This document shows, in pieces, positions 1 to 6,445 of a stretch of DNA of 27,138 bases. Below the pieces are notes generated by a model. The model saw nothing but the letters and a program-made list of their open reading frames with translations, did not search any database and was not told the DNA's origin. The stretch lies in NCBI GenBank assembly GCA_937900045.1, contig CALCEB010000131.1, positions 1 through 27,138 on the forward strand, written 5' to 3'. The DNA comes from an uncultured Acidobacteriota bacterium. Lineage in GTDB: Bacteria; Acidobacteriota; Terriglobia; UBA7540. Position 1 is the stretch's first letter; each line of letters begins with the position of its first letter. A program made the translations under genes and the position numbers.

Positions 1-283
1 GGCTCAGCAGGGCAAATCAAATACGTTAGTGTATTTAAGAAATATGGTACTAAGGTGTGCCACGGCCACCGCCTCGGACAGACAATGCCGGACGGCATGG
101 TTCGGCGCTAACCTCTGGGGCGGATTTCCAAACCGGCAAATGACGGGGCGTAGTAAACTGTCCTGCGGCAATTCCCGGAGTGGAATCGGCCGGGACCTCT
201 CCACGTGATTTAACGGCCGCGGTTTTCCGCGTTTGGAGTCGGAAGCAGAAAGCAGATTAGGCTTGACCGGGGCGAAGGGATAG

Positions 284-299
284 TGTACTATATAGTACA
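284..299. repeat. 16-bp perfect palindrome
   Basis: The sequence TGTACTATATAGTACA is its own reverse complement over 16 bases and lies in an AT-rich pocket. Its length and symmetry would suit a dimeric repressor operator, but no adjacent promoter or gene supports that, so it is recorded only as a palindrome. Confidence 0.5.
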
Positions 300-478
300 T
301 ATATTCTAAGTATCCGAGCAAGAAACCGGGTCCTCCAGTGACTCAAGCCATGATCGAGATTCCGGGAGGGAGTCTTGGAAAACCGTCATTCCCGGGTAGC
401 TTATGGCCTCGAAGGCGGAGAGCCGGAATCGACGGCGGGCAGATACACAGAAGCAACGTGCGCCTCGTAGTTACCTTC

Positions 479-727
479 TAAATCTTTTATTATGCGGAAG
501 ATACTTCGAAATAGAGGAACAAATTGCAATCAACTACTTTAGGATCAACAAGTTATTAGCAGATTGAGAGGCTAGGGACAGGAAAGTGCCCACCAAAAAA
601 GATTGTTTAGGGGAGCAAACCCGAACTCGATTGAAAACAAAGGAAAATCTTTGGACCAAACCCATCCAAAGCCACTAAGCAAAGCCATTGAAATCTAGTA
701 AATCTTGTATTATGAATAAGATACTTC
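479..727. repeat. Imperfect direct repeat, two copies 220 bp apart
   Basis: Copies at 479-507 and 699-727 share about 25 of 29 bases. Both contain TAAATCTT, then TATTATG, three variable bases and AAGATACTTC. Similarity fades after that but a shared CAAA follows about 15 bases on. Both lie in the AT-rich part of a gene-free region. No open frame or transposase accompanies them. Confidence 0.45.
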
Positions 728-1031
728 AATTTCAGGGGCAAAGCCAAGCATGTTATTTAGAATCAGTAGCTTATAATGGACGTGAGGATTGAATCGGCCC
801 GGTGCGGTAGTATTTTACAGGTTTGCGGAGCTTTTGAAGCCAAGGTGATCGGGCCGGTTGTCGGCCTTAATGATTTAGGAAGTTTTGTTCGAAAACGGTC
901 AATGCACGATTTCAATCGTGTCGTTTGAGCGCAGGAGAAACAACGGTCAAACTGGCATTGTCCGGCACGGCTAATGCCGTGGTTTGGCGGTCCTCGGGGG
1001 CCCGGCCATTCAGGAGCGAGAAGAGCTTTCG

Positions 1032-1970
1032 ATGAAGGGACCTTTTCCAATGAGAAATGTGGTGATTATCGGTTCAGGCTGTGCAGGTCTGACCGCTGCG
1101 CTTTATGCGTCACGGGCGAATTTGAAGCCATTGGTCATTCGGGGTCTCGAAGCCGGAGGACAATTAAGCCTGACGACGCTGGTCGAAAACTTTCCAGGTT
1201 TCCCCAAAGGAGTTCAAGGCCCTGAATTAATTGAGCTCATGCAAAAGCAGGCAGCCGAATTCGGAACCGAATTCAAGGAAGGTGATGTAACTCGTGTTGA
1301 TCTTTCCAAAAGGCCTTTTGTGATCGAAATGGGTGAGGAGCAAATTGAGACCCGGACGTTGATCGTCGCCTCGGGCGCCTCGGCCAAGATGCTGGGATTA
1401 GACTCCGAAAAACGACTACTGGGGCACGGCGTTTCCACCTGCGCCACCTGCGATGGCTACTTCTTCCGAGGCAAAGAAGTGGCGGTGGTGGGCGGCGGCG
1501 ACACCGCTGCTGAGGAAGCGCTTTTCCTGACGCGGTACGCAACTCGAGTGAACCTGGTTCACCGGCGTGACCGGTTCCGCGCCTCGAAGATTATGGCGGA
1601 CCGGCTGCGCCGCAGCGAAAAAGTACAGCCGGTGTGGAACTCCGTGGTGATGGACATCCAGGATGTGGATCAGGGTCACGTCACGGGTGTGAAGCTGAAA
1701 AATGCCGTGACGGAGGAGGAGAGCTTCCTTCCCGTCCACGGAGTTTTCATTGGCATCGGGCACTCGCCCAATACGGCGATCTTCAAAGGCCAACTCGAAA
1801 TGGATGATCTCGGCTACCTGAAAACGACGGATGGAACCCGGACCAATGTTCCTGGTGTTTTTGCGGCGGGTGACGTCCAGGACCGGATTTACCGCCAAGC
1901 CATTACCGCCTCGGGTTCGGGGTGCATGGCGGCCATTGATGCCGAGCGTTTCCTGGAGGCTGAAGACTGA
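1032..1970 (+). CDS. trxB: Thioredoxin reductase (NADPH)
   Basis: Cytoplasmic FAD enzyme that passes electrons from NADPH to thioredoxin. The product is about 312 residues, normal for the low-molecular-weight class. Near the N terminus is the FAD dinucleotide-binding motif GSGCAGLTAA, where a Cys replaces the usual Pro. The redox-active CATCDG is at about residues 137-142, a second nucleotide loop GGGDTAAEEA follows, and HRRDRFRA contacts the NADPH phosphate. The C-terminal FAD signature GVFAAGDV...YRQAITASGSG is intact. Two starts fit: ATG 1032, with an AGGAG about 15 bases upstream, and ATG 1050, with AAGGGA about 9 bases upstream. The frame is open to 984, but those residues are not family-like. 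A proline dehydrogenase gene follows after 50 bases on the same strand, so a two-gene unit is possible. Confidence 0.93.
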   Translation: MKGPFPMRNVVIIGSGCAGLTAALYASRANLKPLVIRGLEAGGQLSLTTLVENFPGFPKGVQGPELIELMQKQAAEFGTEFKEGDVTRVDLSKRPFVIEMGEEQIETRTLIVASGASAKMLGLDSEKRLLGHGVSTCATCDGYFFRGKEVAVVGGGDTAAEEALFLTRYATRVNLVHRRDRFRASKIMADRLRRSEKVQPVWNSVVMDIQDVDQGHVTGVKLKNAVTEEESFLPVHGVFIGIGHSPNTAIFKGQLEMDDLGYLKTTDGTRTNVPGVFAAGDVQDRIYRQAITASGSGCMAAIDAERFLEAED

Positions 1971-2020
1971 ATTCGGCTCCCGGCCTGCGCTTTTCTGTTG
2001 CTGAAACGCCGCTACCCATC

Positions 2021-2932
2021 ATGCTTCGGTCAACTCTGCTTTACCTCTCGGAGTGCGAGGCGCCACGAAAACTGATCAGCCGGCTCCCGGCCGGTAAGCG
2101 GCTGGCGACTTGCTTCATCGCGGGCGAACACCTGGATGAAGCCGTTCATGTGGTTCGCCAACTGAATCATGACGGCTTCGATGTGACGCTGGATTTGTTG
2201 GGTGAAAGCGTCTCCGACCGCGCCGCTGCTGAACAGGCCAGCCTGGCTTACACCGCCATTCTGGAGCGAATCGCGGCGGAAGGCTTGCGCTCCCATATTT
2301 CTATCAAGCTGACGCAGTTGGGTCTGGCCATCGGCGCGGGAGTGGCGCATCAGAACCTGAGTCCCATCTGGCAAGCCGCGGCCGGGCGCCATAACTTCGT
2401 CCGAATTGACATGGAAGGCTCCGCTTATACGCAGAGCACGCTCCGGGTTTTTTACGAAGCGGGCGCGCCTCGTGACTCGCTGGGCGTGGTCATTCAATCC
2501 TATCTCTACAGGAGTGAAAAGGACGTCGACGATCTGCTCAAGCATGGAGCGCGCATTCGTTTGGTGAAGGGGGCTTACAAGGAACCGCCGGAAATCGCTT
2601 TTCCGCGCAAAGAAGACGTTGACAGGAACTTCATAATGCTGATGAAGAAGCTCCTTGCCAGCGGAAATGACCATGCGATCGCAACCCATGACCCGGCCAT
2701 GATTCAGGCAACGAAGACCTTTGCGCGGGAGTCCAGGCTGAAACAGGATGGCTTTGAATTTCAAATGCTTTACGGCATCCGGCGTGACCTGCAGAATCAG
2801 TTGAAGGAAGAAGGCTATCGAGTCCGGATTTATGTCCCTTACGGAGGGCAATGGTATGCCTACTTCATGCGCCGCCTGGCGGAACGGCCTGCTAACCTGA
2901 TCTTCCTGCTCAAAAACCTGGGGAGGAACTGA
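2021..2932 (+). CDS. Proline dehydrogenase (monofunctional)
   Basis: FAD-dependent oxidation of L-proline to pyrroline-5-carboxylate, the first step of proline catabolism. At 303 residues it matches stand-alone proline dehydrogenases rather than the bifunctional PutA fusion. The TIM-barrel signatures appear in order: SIKLTQLG with the active-site Lys at about 96, RIDMEGS with Asp130, VIQSYLYRSEKD, RLVKGAYKE, ATHDP, EFQMLYGIRRDLQ, and the C-terminal YFMRRLAERPANL whose paired Arg bind the substrate carboxylate. No Shine-Dalgarno sequence precedes the ATG, so it may rely on coupling to trxB 50 bases upstream. The pyrroline-5-carboxylate dehydrogenase partner is not in the window. Confidence 0.93.
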   Translation: MLRSTLLYLSECEAPRKLISRLPAGKRLATCFIAGEHLDEAVHVVRQLNHDGFDVTLDLLGESVSDRAAAEQASLAYTAILERIAAEGLRSHISIKLTQLGLAIGAGVAHQNLSPIWQAAAGRHNFVRIDMEGSAYTQSTLRVFYEAGAPRDSLGVVIQSYLYRSEKDVDDLLKHGARIRLVKGAYKEPPEIAFPRKEDVDRNFIMLMKKLLASGNDHAIATHDPAMIQATKTFARESRLKQDGFEFQMLYGIRRDLQNQLKEEGYRVRIYVPYGGQWYAYFMRRLAERPANLIFLLKNLGRN

Positions 2933-2955
2933 GCCAAGCTTCCCGCCCAAAATAA

Positions 2956-3040
2956 GGTAGTGGGTCAGTTTGCTGTAGCGGCGCTCTATGAGCGCCGGAA
3001 ACTGTTGAGAAATAAAGTTCGGCGGTCACAGACGCTACAG
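2956..3040. repeat. Composite palindromic (REP/BIME-like) element R1
   Basis: Starts GGTAGTGGGTCAGTTTGCTG and runs into the hairpin CGGCGCTC-TAT-GAGCGCCG at 2979-2997. It ends with an opposing arm that finishes in GCTACAG. The outer arm is nearly identical to the reverse complement of the right arm of the element at 25386-25492, but the hairpin content differs. It fills the gap between proline dehydrogenase and the decayed secreted-protein locus. Confidence 0.75.
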
Positions 3041-3104
3041 AACCGAGCATCGCCGAATTACGATCGTGTGTATAAAGAACTGTGACAATTTCAAAAAATT
3101 CTTC

Positions 3105-3133
3105 TTGACACGTGAAATAATATGTGATCAATT
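3105..3133 (+). promoter_or_regulatory. Promoter and leader of secreted repeat-protein locus, copy 1
   Basis: A perfect TTGACA (-35) at 3105-3110 is followed 17 bases later by TCAATT, a weak -10. The block from here to the ATG at 3206 is repeated at 26438-26538 with few differences, although no protein is encoded there, so it is under constraint or recently duplicated. Both leaders have a small hairpin (TTGGGT-CGCTA-ACCCAA at 3146-3162 in this copy; a GGGT/ACCC stem in the other) and end in the ribosome binding site TTAAGGGGGAATTATG. The -35 and leader are visible; the -10 is uncertain. Confidence 0.5.
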
Positions 3134-3205
3134 CTTGCGCATCCGTTGGGTCGCTAACCCAAGGCAATCGGGCAGGCAACGTAACCTAAACTTTAAGGGG
3201 GAATT

Positions 3206-3405
3206 ATGAGACGCCGTTCCTGGCTAGCTCTTGCTGGGGGGATAACTCTTCTCGCTGGTCTTTTTGTTTCCCATACAGTTTACGCGTACACGCCCAGTCC
3301 CCGCCGGGCGCTCAGGCCTCGTCGCGCTATACTGAACGGAGTATCGCACCGCGCGAGGTCGATCTTTCTTTGGAAAAGGTACGAAGTCGGGATATTGGCG
3401 CGTGA
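3206..3405 (+). pseudogene. Truncated secreted repeat protein, signal-peptide fragment
   Basis: Begins with a clear signal peptide (MRRRSWLALAGGITLLAGLF). Relative to the copy at 26539, one C is missing just before the cleavage site, at about 3282. This shifts the mature region: the correct reading HAQSPPGAQASSRY, then SIAPREVD, continues in another frame and stops at 3403-3405. Similarity to the other copy ends at about 3365. The shifted frame happens to stay open into the next gene, giving a spurious 245-residue frame, but a fresh ribosome binding site and ATG at 3503 argue for separate genes. I read this as a dead 5' fragment. Confidence 0.7.
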
Positions 3406-3502
3406 GGAACCGCTCCAATTCATAGTGGCCGAGACTTCTCCCGAGGCAAGAGAGTTAAGGCCAGTCAACGGAGTACACGAAAGAGGAAACGGAGGAGGTA
3501 AA

Positions 3503-3943
3503 ATGGAAACAGATCGTAGGCAGTTGCTAAAGATTTTATCGGCTTCCGGGGCGCTCGCTCTGGGCGGAACAATGGGTAGGGGCATGTTGAAACAGCTTCT
3601 GGCCACTCAATGTGAAAAACCGGGTTATTCAGGCTGCGGTGGCGGCGGCACGAATTACACTCCGTACATGGATTGGGCCAACGTCTACAGCACGGCCACG
3701 TTGGAGTTCGATTTGAGCATCATTAACAACGACCTCGCTCCCATCTGGAGAAATTATGTTGCATACGGACAGCTTTCGTCCAGCGACATTGCCAGTTTTA
3801 ACGCCGCGCTGTATTCACATGCCAATTTCCATATTGGCTCTGGGTCTGGCTACCATTACAATGCACCTCTGGGGTCTTTCAACCCAACTGCCCGCCCCAA
3901 TCGAGCATCGTCAACTTCCCGATTCTCACCTCGTCAAATTTGA
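3503..3943 (+). pseudogene. Tat-signal protein of unknown function, N-terminal part (frameshifted)
   Basis: ATG 3503 follows a strong GGAGGAGG about 6 bases upstream. The first residues, METDRRQLLKILSASGALAL, form a twin-arginine signal (DRRQLLK, then a hydrophobic stretch), which predicts export of a folded protein. The mature part starts with a Cys and Gly-rich segment (GYSGCGGGG) followed by aromatic-rich sequence; I recognise no family. After FNPT at about 3885-3905 this frame degenerates, while the +1 frame reads sensibly (QSSIVNFPILTSSNLSYLKS) into the next entry. A single-base indel in that interval would split one gene into two. Assembly error is a possible alternative. Confidence 0.55.
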
Positions 3944-4581
3944 GCTACCTCAAATCCTACATGATCAACAATTTCGGGATTGATCTGTCCCAAATGATGT
4001 CAAACGCTTACTCCACAGACTCTCCGATTTTCATTGATCCCAGCTTCCAGACGTCGAATCCGTCAACCGGAGTTATCCGCATTCTGGCCGGCCAGATGGG
4101 AGGCGACCAAAAAGGGGCTGCTAACAATGGGGGAGGCAGTGCTGGCCCATGTGGGATGATAACCAATATGCGAGCTGACGCACAAGCCGCTGCGGAGCTC
4201 GCTGCAGGTGCCGCATTTTTCGCTGGTCCCGAAACCCCTGTCGGCGCCGCCGCGCTAGGATTCGCTATTATTGCTGGACTCGCAGATGCTGTGCTTTACG
4301 GAGTCCAGAAAAAAGATGTTGATGCGGATGGCGTGCGACCGTCCATCGGCAAGGAGATACTTTATGGAGTCCAGAAATACGAACAGTGCCGACCTGAACG
4401 CCAAGAAATGGGTGCTCTTTGCATATTTGGTTTTGGCTGCTGTAGGAGGCTGGGCCATGCACCAGGGGCATACAATCATCGATGGTATTACTGCTATCGC
4501 CATGGGTTTGCTCGCTCCTTACGGTTTGTTTCTGGTATACAAGTCTTTTCGCAACAGAAGGCAGTGATCTTTCTGCCCTAA
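3940..4581 (+). pseudogene. Continuation of the frameshifted Tat-signal protein
   Basis: This frame continues the Tat-signal protein after the indel; sensible coding starts upstream at about 3897. It holds Ser/Asn/Gly-rich sequence (NNGGGSAGPCG) and an Ala-rich helix at about 4170-4300, which could be a membrane or packing segment. An in-frame duplication of LYGVQK lies 57 bases apart (about 4302 and 4359). After about 4376 the translation stops looking like protein, with Arg/Cys/His-rich sequence. There a small ORF in another frame (4364-4567) looks much better, so the true C terminus is probably near 4320-4376. Function unknown. Confidence 0.45.
4364..4567 (+). CDS. Small two-TM membrane protein, unknown function
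   Basis: Predicted 67 residues. AAGGAG lies six bases before the ATG. The protein has a polar N terminus (MESRNTNSADLNAKKW), a hydrophobic helix at about 17-33, a short turn (MHQGHTIIDG), a second helix at about 40-58 and a basic tail (YKSFRNRRQ). That is the pattern of an inner-membrane hairpin with both ends in the cytoplasm. It overlaps the doubtful tail of the Tat-signal frame, and its coding character is clearly better. It may be a partner of the Tat-exported protein, but that rests only on adjacency. Confidence 0.5.
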   Translation: MESRNTNSADLNAKKWVLFAYLVLAAVGGWAMHQGHTIIDGITAIAMGLLAPYGLFLVYKSFRNRRQ

Positions 4582-4615
4582 TGGAAGGCTGGCGGCGGGC
4601 GCAAGTCCCGTTGCC

Positions 4616-5107
4616 GTGCCACTGCCGGTTCAGAACCTTCAGCCGAATGAGACGCGCCAGCTTAACCTGATGGCCATGCTCCCGGCGTCATTCCAGAACT
4701 TTAGCGGCACGGTGAACCTTGAGCTTTCCTACACCGGGCAGAACGGCCAGGTGGCGATGGCGGCGGGCAGCGTCGACCAGACCGGGACGTACGTCTTTGA
4801 AACGAATCCGGAGGGCCTGGGCCAGACCATATGCCGAGACATGACATACTGGTCCATCGCCAACGGATCAGACACAATGATTTCGCTCTGGAACCCTGGC
4901 AACCAAGCGGAGGATTTGACGGTCTTGTTTTACGTTGCCGGAGCGCAAAAACCGTACCAGCTCCCCGTCCACCTGGAGCCGCAGGCGCTTTACAGCATCG
5001 ACGTGATGCAACTGGCCATGACCGGCCTGCCGGACGCAAGCGGCACGATGATCCCCATGAACTCGCAAGGTAGCGCCGTGGTGGACCGTGGTCCATCGAG
5101 AGACTGA
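4616..5107 (+). pseudogene. Orphan C-terminal fragment of secreted repeat protein
   Basis: Sensible translation begins at about 4590 without a convincing start codon. It carries two beta-rich modules. The pattern MISLWNP..., DLTVLFYVAG..PYQLPVHLEPQALYSIDVMQL...GL.., QGSAVV matches the module in the protein at 26539 (MLNLVSD..., DLSIVLYGA..., PYTIQPQQKLALDMGQLL...QGSIAV). It also has the repeat-joining segment LQPNETRQL. The frame ends abruptly at 5107 after SAVVDRG, mid-module by comparison. With the signal-peptide fragment at 3206 it is best read as the far end of one ancestral gene whose middle has been lost or replaced. Confidence 0.6.
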
Positions 5108-5459
5108 TTGGGCGCCGGGCCTCCCCGCACGGGGCGGGGAGATTGAAGCCAGAATCATGGTCGTCATGATCGCATAGATGAGTGGTGGAACCAGCGTTCC
5201 ATCCCAGGATTCAGAAAGGCGAGCCTTGGTCGGGACCAGCCCAAAGAATCCTCTAAGGACGAAGCCCTGGAAAAAGCCCCAGGGCTTCGTCCCAGGCCCA
5301 GGATGGGCGAGCCGTTCGCGGCGTCAAGGGTCTGCGATGAACGCCCCGCTTCGCGGGGCGTCCTTGACTCCGCTCCCGGCTCGCACCGGATACGTGTCCC
5401 TTGACAGAGCCGACGCCGTTATAGACGCCGCTACAGAGGTCGAACTGCACCAATACCGG
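5108..5459. repeat. Gene-free region packed with perfect palindromes
   Basis: It holds: CTCCCCG/CGGGGAG at 5121-5141; a 14-bp perfect stem at 5257-5270/5279-5292 (GGACGAAGCCCTGG, loop AAAAAGCC); and a nested structure at 5308-5383. In the nested structure ACGCCCCGC-TTC-GCGGGGCGT sits inside GTCAAGG/CCTTGAC, which sits inside CGAGCCG/CGGCTCG. A degraded GACGCCGCTACAG at about 5430 resembles the end of the window's other palindromic elements. No T run follows the stems, so they are not classical terminators. Confidence 0.7.
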
Positions 5460-6083
5460 TTAGCGGCCTCCCGTTCCGTACCAGTCATAGCTTCCATACC
5501 ATGCAAAGAAAGCGCCCGGATTGCTGTCCACCCGGTAGCGAACATTGGGGTGGCTGTTCAGGAAGGCTCGGAGTTTGGGATGATGGCGCAAATATCCCGG
5601 GTCGTTCACCAGCGACGGGTTATGCGCAAGTTGGCGCGCGACACCTGGGTTATCGTCCAGAAACTGGCTGAACTGGGCCATTTCCCCGCGTGCTGCCGCA
5701 TTATTCCACGGCCCGTAATTTCCATAATGGGCGTATCGCGACCCGGATCGCTCAAAGTCCCGCTCGCGTTCCATAAAGCCTCGGGGGTCGGCACGAAACT
5801 GACTGCGAGACCAGGGATGATTTTCCAGCCAAAACTTCAGCTCGGGGTTATCGTTTACGAAGTCCTTGCTGTTGGCGCGCGAAGGCTTCTGCCAAAGTTT
5901 GTGCGCAATCCACGGGTGATGGCTTAGGAATTCGTCAAAATCGCGCAAGTTCCGCTGAGCAGCGCCGCTGCCCCAGTCGCCTTGCCAGCCTGGCGCCGCC
6001 ACCGCGCGCGGAGCCTGCAAGCCGGTCAACAGAAGAAATGCGGCCAAGGCCGCCAAGCTCAAGTACCGCGTTGCTCTCTTCAT
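5460..6083 (-). CDS. Secreted FLxxHP-repeat protein, unknown function
   Basis: Predicted 207 residues with a typical signal peptide (MKRATRYLSLAALAAFLLLTG, cleavage probably after AVAA). The mature part is built of four to five imperfect repeats of a helical motif: FLSHHPWIAHKLWQKP, FVNDNPELKFWLENHP, FSQFLDDNPGVARQLAHNP, and LRHHPKLRAFLNSHP, each ending in an NP or DP. Such repeats occur in uncharacterised exported acidobacterial proteins (recalled, not searched). The start is fixed by AAGGAGGAA eight bases upstream. Transcription probably comes from the sigma-54 site at 6135-6151, giving a leader of about 40 bases and implying control by an enhancer-binding activator. It is divergent from the restriction gene. 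Confidence 0.75.
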   Translation of the reverse strand: MKRATRYLSLAALAAFLLLTGLQAPRAVAAPGWQGDWGSGAAQRNLRDFDEFLSHHPWIAHKLWQKPSRANSKDFVNDNPELKFWLENHPWSRSQFRADPRGFMERERDFERSGSRYAHYGNYGPWNNAAARGEMAQFSQFLDDNPGVARQLAHNPSLVNDPGYLRHHPKLRAFLNSHPNVRYRVDSNPGAFFAWYGSYDWYGTGGR

Positions 6084-6134
6084 CGAGTCTTCCTCCTTAA
6101 TGGTTGTTACGTCCTTCTGTCCAAACGTTCAAAT

Positions 6135-6151
6135 AGCAAGAACCGTGCCAA
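6135..6151 (-). promoter_or_regulatory. Sigma-54 (RpoN) promoter
   Basis: Read on the minus strand: TTGGCACGGTTCTTGCT. It contains TGGCAC, five bases, then TTGCT, an exact match to the RpoN consensus TGGCAC-N5-TTGCW with the invariant GG and GC at -24/-12. The predicted start site is about 40 bases ahead of the ATG at 6083. It controls the secreted FLxxHP-repeat gene. Confidence 0.75.
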
Positions 6152-6445
6152 ATGACCGGCCGGCTCCTGGGCGGAGAAGCCATGCCATGAGTTTTCAATA
6201 GAATAACGCCCTGGGACGGGCGGGTGCTGTCGCAGAGCCAGCAAATCTTAGAAGCGAAATTTTTACACGAGGTCGTATTGCCCTGCACCGGATCGTCACC
6301 GCAGGTTCGCATTGCGATGGACGGAGCGCGGGCGTTTCGACCGCATTTAGCGCCAGCAACCCTGGCAGCGTCCTCAGCAATCCTTCGCTACCGGTTGCCG
6401 CACACGTGTTAAAATCAGCCGTCTTCCGGCAATTCATCTTGTCCG
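6152..6445. other. Intergenic region between divergent genes
   Basis: This is the space upstream of the sigma-54 promoter and of the restriction gene. An enhancer-binding protein site for the sigma-54 promoter would be expected here, but I see no convincing pair of dyads. The restriction gene lacks an obvious -35/-10 or Shine-Dalgarno, so its transcript may start very close to the ATG. Confidence 0.35.

Larger units (their letters stand above)
1..1031. other. Long region with no recognisable gene
   Basis: I see no convincing coding sequence on either strand. The longest frame is about 105 codons on the minus strand (4-321), with no ribosome binding site and no recognisable motif. The stretch from about 480 to 780 is visibly richer in A and T than the genes to the right. 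It holds a palindrome at 284-299 and a two-copy imperfect direct repeat at 479 and 699. It may be remnant mobile DNA or an unrecognised non-coding RNA, but nothing seen decides between these. Confidence 0.5.

Noticed and set aside
2030..2950. 306-codon open frame on the minus strand
   Set aside because: It is the exact shadow of the proline dehydrogenase gene, whose family motifs are unmistakable; the antisense product has no motif or ribosome binding site.
3206..3943. A single 245-residue protein combining two signal sequences
   Set aside because: The junction depends on a one-base deletion relative to the paralog, and a strong ribosome binding site with ATG at 3503 starts a new Tat signal; the fusion is accidental.
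5121..5292. Intrinsic terminators from the GC-rich hairpins
   Set aside because: No run of T follows any of the stems on either strand.
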